6,988 bases of DNA from an uncultured Phycisphaerales bacterium (GCA_937901265.1 CALCHA010000628.1:1-6988), one strand, 5' to 3'; counted from the stretch's first letter, positions 1 through 5,175 are shown. Notes: generated from the sequence alone by a model not told the origin. Numbers and translations: made by a program.

Positions 1-743
1 CCCACCCACACCAGCGGATGAAACCAGAAGCAAACCAGCCCCGCCGCCAGCAGCCAGTTCCACCACAAATCCCCCCGCGCCAGATGCGCCATCTCGTGCG
101 CCACCACCAGCCGCCCCCGCTCCGAATCCTCCAGCCCCGCCGGCAACAAAATCGCCGGCCGCAACCACCCCACCAGCACCGGCGAAGCCACCCCCACGCG
201 CACCTCCGGCGCCCGCACCCCCATCGCCCGCACCATCTCCTCGCACCAATCGACCAGCGGCCCCGCCGTCACGCGCGTGCTCTCCCGCCGCATCCGCCCC
301 GCACGCCGCGCAGCCCGCACCAACCCCGCCGCTCCCACCGTCACCCCCGCCAACCACGCCCCCATCGCCCACGCCTCCCACGACACCGACGCCGACGGCT
401 CCCCGCGCACCACCGCCACGGCCCGGCCTTGCCGCGGCCCATCTCCCGGCGCTTGCTCCAACGAACTCCCGACCTCCACCACTGCCACCGGCGCCTCCGC
501 CGGCGCTGCCCCGCCCCACTGCACCCCAGGCACCGCCATCACCCCGGGCAACCGCGCCGCCACCAGCAACTGCCCAAACCCCGCCCGCGACCCCCAACAC
601 CGCACCCCCGCCGGCCCACGCCGCAACATCGCGCAGATCCCCCACGCCAATAAAAGCGCCGCCCCTCCCTGCACGCTCGCCCGCACCATCCCCGCTCCCC
701 ACAGGCCCGCCCACCCGTTCACCATCTCCACCGATCCGTTCAT
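1..743 (-). CDS. M56 family (BlaR1/MecR1-type) membrane zinc peptidase, partial
   Basis: This is the first 247 residues of an integral-membrane metallopeptidase, cut by the left edge of the window. Translating the minus strand from ATG 743-741 gives an open frame with no stop. Hydrophobic segments lie near residues 23-40 and 122-142. The motif GWLRPAILLPAGL (192-204) is followed by the zinc-binding HEMAH at 216-220 (His216, Glu217, His220) and a tryptophan-rich membrane helix with FHPLVW (241-246), which is the usual order in M56 peptidases. In BlaR1/MecR1 the peptidase acts on the cytoplasmic side when an external sensor is triggered, leading to loss of the BlaI repressor. The sensor part would lie beyond the edge, so a beta-lactam ligand cannot be claimed. 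Its ATG overlaps the blaI stop as ATGA, implying translational coupling. Codons strongly favour G in third position (GCG, GTG, CGG), unlike the C-ending genes in the middle of the window. No shadow reading in another frame shows any family motif. Confidence 0.93.
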   Translation of the reverse strand, partial: MNGSVEMVNGWAGLWGAGMVRASVQGGAALLLAWGICAMLRRGPAGVRCWGSRAGFGQLLVAARLPGVMAVPGVQWGGAAPAEAPVAVVEVGSSLEQAPGDGPRQGRAVAVVRGEPSASVSWEAWAMGAWLAGVTVGAAGLVRAARRAGRMRRESTRVTAGPLVDWCEEMVRAMGVRAPEVRVGVASPVLVGWLRPAILLPAGLEDSERGRLVVAHEMAHLARGDLWWNWLLAAGLVCFWFHPLVWV

Positions 744-1156
744 CGCTTCCCCTCCCGCGCCCGCACTTCCAGCTCCTTCACCACCGCCTTCAACGCCGCC
801 AACTCCTCCGCGCTCACCTCCCCTTCATCCGTCAGATACGCCACGAACGGCGACACCGAACCCCCCAGCGCCCCCTTCACAAAATCCCGCACCAGCCCCA
901 GCATCATCCGCCGCTTCTCCATCCGCGGCGAATACACATACACGCCCCCCTCCCTGCGCTTCCGCACCAGGAACCCCTTCGCCACCAGCCGCCCCATCAC
1001 GTTCAAAACCGTCGTCCGCACCACGCCCCGCTTCGCCGCCAGATGCTCCGCCACCGCCCGCACCGTCACCGGATGATGCTCCTGCACATATCGCAGCACC
1101 TCCAGCTCCCCGCGCCCGATCCCCGCTCCGTGAGAAGTTGTGTTCCGACGACCCAT
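740..1156 (-). CDS. blaI: BlaI/MecI-family transcriptional repressor
   Basis: This is a 138-residue winged-helix repressor, close to the usual 120-130 residues of BlaI/MecI proteins. Residues 14-77 form the DNA-binding domain: GELEVLRYV opens the first helix, RTTVLNVMGRLVAKG (47-61) covers the recognition helix, and the wing contains REGGVYVYSP. Residues 79-135 match the helical dimerisation part, where the partner peptidase normally triggers cleavage. The exact Asn-Phe cleavage pair of staphylococcal BlaI is not evident; the nearest residues are SVSPF at 100-104. I chose the ATG at 1156 rather than the upstream in-frame start at 1381. The extra 75 residues lack family similarity, cover the operator and promoter, and are antisense to the GlcD stub. 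There is no Shine-Dalgarno sequence before this ATG, in keeping with a leaderless transcript. It overlaps the M56 gene by ATGA. It probably represses its own operon. Confidence 0.93.
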   Translation of the reverse strand: MGRRNTTSHGAGIGRGELEVLRYVQEHHPVTVRAVAEHLAAKRGVVRTTVLNVMGRLVAKGFLVRKRREGGVYVYSPRMEKRRMMLGLVRDFVKGALGGSVSPFVAYLTDEGEVSAEELAALKAVVKELEVRAREGKR

Positions 1157-1162
1157 GTCGTC
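1147..1162 (-). promoter_or_regulatory. BlaI-type operator 2, spanning the blaI start codon
   Basis: The minus strand reads GACGACA-TG-GGTCGTC, the same 16-bp design as operator 1 with one mismatched position in the second half. The blaI ATG (1156-1154) is inside it. The two dyad centres are 28 bp apart, a little under three helical turns, so dimers would sit on nearly the same DNA face. The bases that encode MGRR therefore also serve as repressor contacts. Confidence 0.7.
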
Positions 1163-1192
1163 ACCATATCCGATGACGACACTTGTCGTCAA
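1163..1192 (-). promoter_or_regulatory. Candidate blaI promoter, predicted leaderless
   Basis: On the minus strand a -35 TTGACG (1192-1187) is separated by 18 bases from a -10 TATGGT (1168-1163). A start about 7 bases past the -10 falls at the A of the blaI ATG (1156), giving an mRNA with essentially no 5' leader. The absence of any ribosome binding site upstream of that ATG agrees. The -10 matches only 4 of 6 consensus positions. Confidence 0.55.
1175..1190 (-). promoter_or_regulatory. BlaI-type operator 1 (perfect dyad)
   Basis: The minus strand reads GACGACA-AG-TGTCGTC, a perfect 7-bp inverted repeat with a 2-bp centre. It contains the ACA-n2-TGT core typical of BlaI/MecI operators. It lies between the proposed -35 and -10 elements of the blaI promoter, so a bound repressor would block RNA polymerase. 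Assignment to BlaI is inferred from position and core sequence. Confidence 0.8.
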
Positions 1193-1202
1193 TACAATTC
1201 CG

Positions 1203-1457
1203 GCTCGCGCCCTCGCCGCCTCCGGCGAGATCCTCCGCCACTGCATTTCCGTCGGCGGGGCCCTCACCGGCGAGCACGGCGTCGGCATCGAAAAACTCCC
1301 CTTCATGCGCGACATGTTCTCGCTCGATTCCCTCGCCGCCATGCACACCATCCGCACCGCCCTGGTCCCCTCGGATGCCATGAACCCCTACAAAGTCCTC
1401 CCGCGCGATGATCACCCCATCGACCTTCTGCATCCGCAGCGCAAGGTCCCGCAATAG
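1203..1457 (+). pseudogene. C-terminal remnant of a GlcD-type FAD-linked oxidase
   Basis: About 84 codons resemble the end of glycolate oxidase subunit GlcD and related FAD-binding oxidases. They read ALAASGEILRHC, then GGALTGEHGVGIEKLPFM, MFSLDSLAAM and finally DAMNPYKVLP before a short tail and TAG. GEHG-G-EK and NP-KVLP are hallmark C-terminal motifs of this family, which oxidises 2-hydroxy acids. An intact protein is about 450-500 residues; the FAD-binding domain and most of the substrate domain are absent, and no other frame upstream supplies them. The recognisable part starts within about 15 bases of operator 1 of the divergent blaI operon. The nearest in-frame start (GTG at 1140) lies inside blaI and gives only unrelated residues before the stub. 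The reading frame itself is undamaged, suggesting truncation by rearrangement rather than long decay. Expression is doubtful. Confidence 0.78.
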
Positions 1458-1480
1458 TCTCCTCCGAGAAAAGCCATCAG

Positions 1481-1501
1481 AGCCGCGCCCGTAAGGAAGC
1501 G
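1481..1501. repeat. Dispersed-type repeat, copy A
   Basis: A GC-rich motif centred on CGCGCCCGTAAGGAAGCG; its reverse complement encodes the peptide SLPYGRGS in one frame. I recall near-identical motifs scattered through planctomycete and acidobacterial genomes, usually between genes. Within this window it matches copy B at 18 of 21 positions. That it is genome-wide is recalled knowledge, not visible here. Confidence 0.55.
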
Positions 1502-1551
1502 ACCGTGCGTGCCCCGCTCTCCCATTACCTGGCGAACCACCGTGACCTCCA

Positions 1552-1572
1552 AGACGCGCCCGTGAGCAAGCG
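1552..1572. repeat. Dispersed-type repeat, copy B
   Basis: A direct repeat of copy A, 71 bp downstream, with CGCGCCCGTGAGCAAGCG as its core and three differences in 21 bases. It is immediately followed by a G-rich run. The variant reading GTGAGCAAGCG alongside GTAAGGAAGCG is, as I recall, how this repeat family usually alternates. Confidence 0.5.
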
Positions 1573-1643
1573 TGGGGGGGGCGGAGACCGTCGACCATCC
1601 CCCTCGCACTTCCCGCCGCCAACCCGCCGCGATCCACCTCCCC

Positions 1644-3152
1644 CTATCGGCGCGCGTGCAGTGCCCCTCTCCGCCGCCGATGATCAAATTCATCCGCCCA
1701 CAGACACACCGCAACGCCCAGCAGCCACGACGGCACAAAATCCGCCACATCCCGCGGCTGAAGATGAGTCACCACCGCTTCATCCGCCAGCCCGGGAGCC
1801 GATGCAATCGCCGGCTGACTGCGCAGGAACCCCGCATCCTCCACCGCCCCATTGACCCCGCGCCCGGCGGCGATTTCGTTGGCCTCATAAGTCTGATAGC
1901 GCCGCTGGAACGCTTCCCCCCACGCCAGCTCCGCCCGGTGCCGCGACCGCATCGTCCGCTCCCACTCCGCGGGGTCCGCCGATTCCTCCGCTGCGATCGC
2001 CCCCTCGCGCTCCCGGCAATACGCGACCAGCCGCGCCGCGACCGCCGGCTCCCCGGAAAAGCCCGCCCCCTGGTCCCCCGCCAGCTCCACCGCCCGCTCA
2101 CAACCCTCCCACGCAATCTCCCGCTGCCCCACATCCTCCATGAGACGACCGAGGGCCAAAGCAAAATGGGCGTTCGGCCCGCCCCCCATCGTCCACATCC
2201 CGATGATCGCCAGCGTCGGCTCGTCAAAGGTGAGCGATTCCGTGTCCACGCCCATCTCTGCCGCCCAATCCCCATCAAGCTGGGGCTGCGCGATCCGCTG
2301 CCGCACCTTCCAACGCTCCGCGGCGCTCAGCGTCCCCTCGTCGGGCAATGAATAAACCCGGCGGTAACGCATCGGCGTGCGCGCCCGCTCCACCTCCATT
2401 GTGTCCCCCGTCACCGTGCACTGCGTCAGCAGCTCCGGCGTCTGCAGCGCCAGCAGAAGATGCCGCACCGCCAGCGCCTGCCACCGTTCTCGCCCGAAGT
2501 GCGCCCCGGGATTCAACGCCGTCGCCCGTTCAATGTGTTCCAGCCCTTCGCGAAGCTGCCCCTGCGCGTCAGCATCGCCCGCCATCACCGGCCCAAATGC
2601 CGCGTGAATCAACGCCGTCCCCAGGTTCGCCTCCGCGGTGTATCGCTCATGCGCCATCCCCCCCAGCGGCGGCCGCGTCAGCATCGCGACATACGCCTGT
2701 TCAGCGTCCACCCCCGTGGCCGGCGCGGTCTTTCCCTCTGCCGCCGGCTCCGGCAGCACCGCCAGCTTGGAGCGCATCACCTCCGCCGCTCGCGCTTCCT
2801 CGTGCAGGTGAATCAACGCCACCGCCAGGTCATCCATCGCATCGAGCACCGCGGTCGGCGGCGTCGCACGGGAATCTGACGGGTATCCGCGGAGCAGCTC
2901 CTCCGCCGCCCGCACCCGTTCGCGCTGCCACGCCTCCCCATGCACCAGGTACCGCTCGTGCAGAATGTCATGCACCATCGCCATGCGCAACGACGTGCCG
3001 CCCGGAATCATCGGCACCTGATACGGCATGGGTCGCAGCTCGCGCCGCGGCCGCAGCGACAGAAAATTTCCGCACGTGCCCAGGCTCCCGACGAGCGTCC
3101 CCAATATTCCCAGCAGCACCACCCGAACACAGTTGTCCACCAGCGTCCTCAT
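1644..3152 (-). CDS. Membrane-anchored repeat-type protein of unknown function (planctomycete family)
   Basis: This is a 502-residue protein with an N-terminal hydrophobic anchor (about residues 9-26, VRVVLLGILGTLVGSLG). A long alpha-helical, Ala/Glu/Arg-rich body follows, of the kind annotated as TPR-like. Notable blocks are SLRMAMVHDILHERYLVHG (about 54-72), EANLGTALIHAAF and ALNPGAHFGRERWQ mid-protein, and WGEAFQRRYQTYE then QPAIASAPG near the C terminus. I recall the VHD-LHER and NP-AHFGRERWQ blocks from uncharacterised planctomycete proteins. A second short hydrophobic segment with PSWLLGVAVCLW lies near residues 474-485, before a basic tail. The start at 3152 is chosen because GGAGGGAGGG sits immediately upstream and because its ATG overlaps the stop of the 86-residue gene as ATGA. 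The earlier start at 3185 lies inside that neighbour. The body is probably periplasmic or in the paryphoplasm. Function is unknown. Confidence 0.88.
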   Translation of the reverse strand: MRTLVDNCVRVVLLGILGTLVGSLGTCGNFLSLRPRRELRPMPYQVPMIPGGTSLRMAMVHDILHERYLVHGEAWQRERVRAAEELLRGYPSDSRATPPTAVLDAMDDLAVALIHLHEEARAAEVMRSKLAVLPEPAAEGKTAPATGVDAEQAYVAMLTRPPLGGMAHERYTAEANLGTALIHAAFGPVMAGDADAQGQLREGLEHIERATALNPGAHFGRERWQALAVRHLLLALQTPELLTQCTVTGDTMEVERARTPMRYRRVYSLPDEGTLSAAERWKVRQRIAQPQLDGDWAAEMGVDTESLTFDEPTLAIIGMWTMGGGPNAHFALALGRLMEDVGQREIAWEGCERAVELAGDQGAGFSGEPAVAARLVAYCREREGAIAAEESADPAEWERTMRSRHRAELAWGEAFQRRYQTYEANEIAAGRGVNGAVEDAGFLRSQPAIASAPGLADEAVVTHLQPRDVADFVPSWLLGVAVCLWADEFDHRRRRGALHARR

Positions 3153-3409
3153 CCCTCCCTCCGCCGGCGGAACTGCCGCACACATCCCGTGGCCACCAGC
3201 GCCGTGCCTCCCATCGCCACCGCCAGGCCATAACCATTCATCCCCATCAGCAGCGCCTGCCTGGGCCCCGCGCCCGTTGCCGGCCGCTCATAACGCGAAC
3301 GAAATTCCCTCTCCGCGAGGTCCGTCCGCGTGTCATTCAGGCACGCCCGCGCCCCGGATCCCCTCCCCAGCAGCATCGCCCCCCACACGGCACAAGTGAT
3401 CGCACGCAT
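3149..3409 (-). CDS. Small exported/membrane protein coupled to the 502-residue gene
   Basis: This 86-residue protein has a signal-peptide-like N terminus (residues 1-22, ending GSGARA before CLNDT). A charged stretch CLNDTRTDLAEREFRSRYE (23-41) follows, then a hydrophobic segment GYGLAVAMGGTALVATGC (59-76) and a basic tail RQFRRRREG. The likely topology is a cleaved or uncleaved signal, a short external domain and one membrane anchor with a cytoplasmic tail. The ATG at 3409 has GGAGG seven bases upstream. The stop overlaps the start of the next gene as ATGA, so the two are almost certainly co-translated and may form a complex. The ND-x(n)-EREFRSRY block looks familiar from planctomycete small proteins next to the same type of partner, but I know of no assigned function. 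Confidence 0.82.
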   Translation of the reverse strand: MRAITCAVWGAMLLGRGSGARACLNDTRTDLAEREFRSRYERPATGAGPRQALLMGMNGYGLAVAMGGTALVATGCVRQFRRRREG

Positions 3410-3508
3410 GTTCCATCCTCCGCCCCTCCTTACGCCCCCCGCCCGTCAAAGTTCATCACCCGTCGAACGGATAATCCACAATCCCCCCATGACCAATCCC
3501 CGGGCGGC

Positions 3509-3514
3509 TATAAT
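3509..3514 (+). promoter_or_regulatory. Perfect TATAAT -10 element for the 69-residue gene
   Basis: TATAAT lies in the divergent spacer between the 86-residue gene and the 69-residue gene, in otherwise very GC-rich sequence (GCTATAATC). Transcription would start near 3521, leaving a short leader with GGGAGAG before the ATG at 3543. No good -35 hexamer is visible 16-18 bases upstream. On the other strand only a weak pair (TTGGTC 3496-3491, TTATCC 3474-3469) could serve the minus-strand operon. Confidence 0.55.
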
Positions 3515-3542
3515 CACCACCCCTTTCCGCCCGGGAGAGCCT

Positions 3543-3752
3543 ATGCGCAACCACCGCTTACCCCCGCAGTCCCACCAGCAGTGGCGCCAGTCCATGCTTG
3601 ATGACACCTCGCGTTTCATCGAGTGGGGCCTGCAAAATCCCGAGAAGGTCGAGTGGATTCCCCAGCATCCCGTGGGCCGCGGTGCGTTTCCCGAACGGGT
3701 CAAAAATATCTTCTGGAGCCTCGTCCTCACCAACACCCGCTACCCCGACTGA
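3543..3752 (+). CDS. Small hypothetical protein, 69 residues
   Basis: I do not recognise this gene. It encodes a compact soluble protein with no signal or membrane segment, and with several tryptophans: QQWRQSM (12-18), RFIEWGLQNPEKVEWIP (24-40), GRGAFPERVKNIFWSLVL (45-62). The pattern of aromatic and charged residues and the conserved-looking PER-KNIFWSLVLTN block suggest a real folded domain. The start is set by GGGAGAG four bases before the ATG and by a TATAAT box about 30 bases upstream. The longer in-frame reading from 3330 is rejected because it would run through the divergent 86-residue gene. It stands alone, facing away from its left neighbour, and is followed by a C-rich spacer. Confidence 0.75.
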   Translation: MRNHRLPPQSHQQWRQSMLDDTSRFIEWGLQNPEKVEWIPQHPVGRGAFPERVKNIFWSLVLTNTRYPD

Positions 3753-3903
3753 CCCCCCTCCCCCCTCACCTGCCCCCGGCGCATACCGGGCGGTGCGGCC
3801 CGGCTTCTGCAATAATAAGCAGCCCGCGACAGTTTTCTCGCAAGGCCGCCCGCCCCTGTCGCCGATCTTCCTCCACTGCCCTCTACTCCGGGAGACACCG
3901 CCC
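3753..3903 (+). other. C-rich spacer with a small hairpin and an extended -10
   Basis: After the stop comes a pyrimidine tract (CCCCCCTCCCCCCTCACC). Next is a perfect 6-bp stem, CCGGGC/GCCCGG, around GGTGCG (3786-3803), with no T-run after it. C-rich, G-poor sequence after a stop is compatible with Rho-dependent termination. TG-C-AATAAT (3808-3816) resembles an extended -10 for the next gene, with no recognisable -35. The evidence for each element is modest. Confidence 0.35.
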
Positions 3904-4581
3904 ATGCCCCTCATCGCCCGCGCGTCCACGACGGTGCGCAATAAAAACATCCTCATCCTCCTCATGTGCGCCGGCTTCCTGAGCTGGTTCGCCTACGACG
4001 CCTGGGTCCGCTACCCGCGCGATAACGACCGCCTCGTCACCGTCATGAAATCCTACGTCGAAGGCAACCGCCTCTCCGCCACCAACCTCCCCCAGCTCGA
4101 AGCCTGGACCGGCTGGGCCCACGAAGACTCGCAGTCGCGCGCCAACATGACCACCCTCGCGCAGAACGAAGCCAAAATTGAAAACTGGCGCAGCGAAACC
4201 GACATCAACACCCAGAAATACATCGTCATCGCCCTCGCTCTCGCCGTCATCGCGGCCATCTGGTGGTTCTTCCACTGCCAGGCACGCCGCGCCATCGCCG
4301 ACGAGCTTTCGATCTCCCCGGCCAAAGGCGTCGTCATCCCCTGGGACAAAATCATCCGCATCAACAACACCCGCTGGAAATCCACCGGCATCGTCGAGAT
4401 CACCTACCTCGACGCCGCCGGCAAAGAGCAGTCGGCCAAATTTGACGATTACGAAATCGAACGCGAGCCCCTCCTCGAAATTCTCGACCAGATGGCCGAC
4501 AAAGCCACGCGCGCTGAGATTATCCCCAAGGACGATCCTGCCGACCCCACCGCCAGCATCGAAGACGCCAACGAAGCGTGA
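3904..4581 (+). CDS. Two-helix membrane protein with cytoplasmic PH-like domain, unknown function
   Basis: This 225-residue protein has two hydrophobic helices: about residues 15-31 (NILILLMCAGFLSWF) and 106-124 (YIVIALALAVIAAIWWFFH). Between them is a hydrophilic, probably external, loop of about 75 residues rich in Glu, Asn and Thr. Residues 125-225 form a soluble C-terminal domain with LSISPAKGVVIPWDKIIRIN, then GIVEITYLDAAGKEQSAKFDDYE, and a final helix EPLLEILDQMADK. The alternation of strands with W-DK-I-I-N and one last helix is reminiscent of bacterial PH-like domains; this is an impression from pattern only. The start has GGGAG nine bases upstream; the longer reading from 3598 overlaps the 69-residue gene and is rejected. 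Codons are C-ending (ATC, CTC, GCC), in contrast to the M56 gene. The acidic tail DDPADPTASIEDANEA is probably disordered. Confidence 0.85.
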   Translation: MPLIARASTTVRNKNILILLMCAGFLSWFAYDAWVRYPRDNDRLVTVMKSYVEGNRLSATNLPQLEAWTGWAHEDSQSRANMTTLAQNEAKIENWRSETDINTQKYIVIALALAVIAAIWWFFHCQARRAIADELSISPAKGVVIPWDKIIRINNTRWKSTGIVEITYLDAAGKEQSAKFDDYEIEREPLLEILDQMADKATRAEIIPKDDPADPTASIEDANEA

Positions 4582-4583
4582 AT

Positions 4584-4621
4584 CCCCCAGCCCCCACCCC
4601 GGCCCCCACCCCAGCCCCCCC
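4584..4621 (-). repeat. G-quadruplex-type tract (C-rich on plus strand)
   Basis: Three bases after a stop codon the plus strand carries six C-runs of 4-7 separated by AG, A, GG, A and AG. On the minus strand this is six G-runs with one- or two-base loops, a canonical short-loop quadruplex pattern. CCCCCACCCC occurs twice within it. On the plus transcript it is C-rich and could be a Rho loading region. Confidence 0.6.
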
Positions 4622-4670
4622 AGATGTTGCCGACTTCCCCCATCCCTCCACCCCCGCGTGGCAGCAGCAA

Positions 4671-4720
4671 CTCACGGGCGAGAATTGAGGCTTTTTTAAC
4701 CCTCGTGAGGGGCCTTTTCT
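4671..4720 (+). terminator. Candidate intrinsic terminator or attenuator
   Basis: CCCTC-GT-GAGGG (4700-4711) is flanked by AGGC (4688-4691) and GCCT (4712-4715) and followed by TTTTCT (4715-4720), resembling a rho-independent terminator. An alternative stem pairs CTCACG (4671-4676) with CGTGAG (4704-4709) and would disrupt the first. It would terminate the 225-residue protein's transcript or attenuate the lipoprotein gene. The small loop and uneven flanks lower certainty. Confidence 0.45.
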
Positions 4721-4745
4721 CGGACTTTCCTCTGGCATCATCCTT

Positions 4746-4769
4746 GCGGAGCTCCTCCCGGAGGTCCGC
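4746..4769 (+). promoter_or_regulatory. Hairpin enclosing the lipoprotein ribosome binding site
   Basis: GCGGA-G-CTCC pairs with GGAG-G-TCCGC around the loop TCCC: nine base pairs with a single symmetric G/G mismatch. The GGAGG Shine-Dalgarno sequence (4760-4764), seven bases before the ATG, forms its right arm. If it folds, ribosome access would be reduced. A regulatory role is inferred from the structure alone. Confidence 0.5.
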
Positions 4770-4771
4770 TC

Positions 4772-5113
4772 ATGAAATTCCCACTTCTCGCTCTTCCCCT
4801 GGTCTTTGCGACCGGCTGCGCCCTCCATCGCCCGGTAAGCCAGACGCCCGCCGAACCCCCATTTTTTGTGCCTTCCGCAACGATTGTCGAAGCTCCGGGC
4901 GTGCGGCCTCCCAATCCCTACGACGTTCTGGCCTCCGCCGACGAGCAGGCTTGGGATTTTCCGCGCCCCGAAAAGTACATCCTGGGACCGCAACCGCTGC
5001 TCGCGATATCTTCCGCCAGCAGTTACACCTATGACGCGCAGAACATCTCGGGCCCCTTCGGCTTCGGCTACCGCTACAGCTATGTCACCCGCACCACCAT
5101 CAGTGCCCCCTGA
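4772..5113 (+). CDS. Small lipoprotein, unknown function
   Basis: This 113-residue protein begins with a lipoprotein signal peptide: MKFPLLALPLVFATGC, with the lipidated cysteine at residue 16 (the -3 position is Ala where Leu is commoner). The mature part has a proline-rich linker (residues 19-50, with ETPAEPP-like composition and VRPPNPYD). A mid-section WDFPRPEKYILGPQ follows, then a Ser/Tyr/Gly-rich C terminus (SSASSYTYD, GPFGFGYRYSYVTRTT). Alternating aromatic residues at the end suggest a short beta structure. The start is fixed by GGAGG seven bases upstream and by the signal peptide itself. It would be anchored to the inner or outer membrane. I recognise no family, and the neighbours do not indicate a role. 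Confidence 0.8.
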   Translation: MKFPLLALPLVFATGCALHRPVSQTPAEPPFFVPSATIVEAPGVRPPNPYDVLASADEQAWDFPRPEKYILGPQPLLAISSASSYTYDAQNISGPFGFGYRYSYVTRTTISAP

Positions 5114-5146
5114 GCAGCGTCACGGAACCAATTGTCACCTCTCATC

Positions 5147-5175
5147 TTGACTCGCGGGAAATCTAACGCCATGAT
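5147..5175 (+). promoter_or_regulatory. Candidate sigma-70 promoter for HU (and bioF)
   Basis: TTGACT (5147-5152, 5 of 6 matches to the -35 consensus) is followed after 17 bases by CATGAT (5170-5175, 4 of 6). Transcription would begin near 5182, leaving a leader of about 118 bases before the HU start. Confidence 0.45.

Larger units (their letters stand above)
1458..1643. other. Intergenic region with repeat copies, no gene
   Basis: This is the spacer between the converging GlcD stub and the 502-residue protein gene. It holds two related short repeat copies and a run of eight G (1574-1581). I find no convincing coding region or strong terminator. An open frame on the minus strand here translates to SLPYGRGSD, a peptide I recognise as a repeat artefact and not a protein motif. 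Confidence 0.6.

Noticed and set aside
18..1176. Long plus-strand reading frames rich in Pro, Arg and His opposite the M56 and blaI genes
   Set aside because: They are antisense to clearly recognisable genes, have low-complexity composition and show no family motifs.
1157..1381. Longer BlaI starting at 1381 (213 residues)
   Set aside because: The added 75 residues match nothing in BlaI, cover the promoter and operators, and lie antisense to the GlcD stub.
1140..1457. An intact 105-residue plus-strand gene
   Set aside because: Its first 21 codons lie in the blaI start and operator region and are unrelated to the GlcD-like part; the rest is only the tail of a much larger enzyme.
1574..1581. 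Run of eight G as evidence of a frameshifted gene
   Set aside because: No family-like protein sequence is found on either side in any frame, so there is no gene for it to interrupt.
1161..1750. Minus-strand frames across the repeat region (containing SLPYGRGSD)
   Set aside because: The peptide is the well-known translation of a repeat; composition is Gly/Arg-rich and the frames overlap the GlcD stub.
3149..3409. The 86/502 pair as a toxin-antitoxin system
   Set aside because: The sizes, signal peptide and membrane anchors do not fit known toxin or antitoxin families; an envelope complex is a simpler reading.
2348..3601. A 417-residue proline/alanine-rich plus-strand frame
   Set aside because: It runs antisense through the coupled 86/502 gene pair, which has ribosome sites, membrane segments and an ATGA overlap.
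3786..3803. CCGGGC/GCCCGG hairpin as an intrinsic terminator
   Set aside because: There is no T-run after the stem; short GC stems are expected by chance in this composition.
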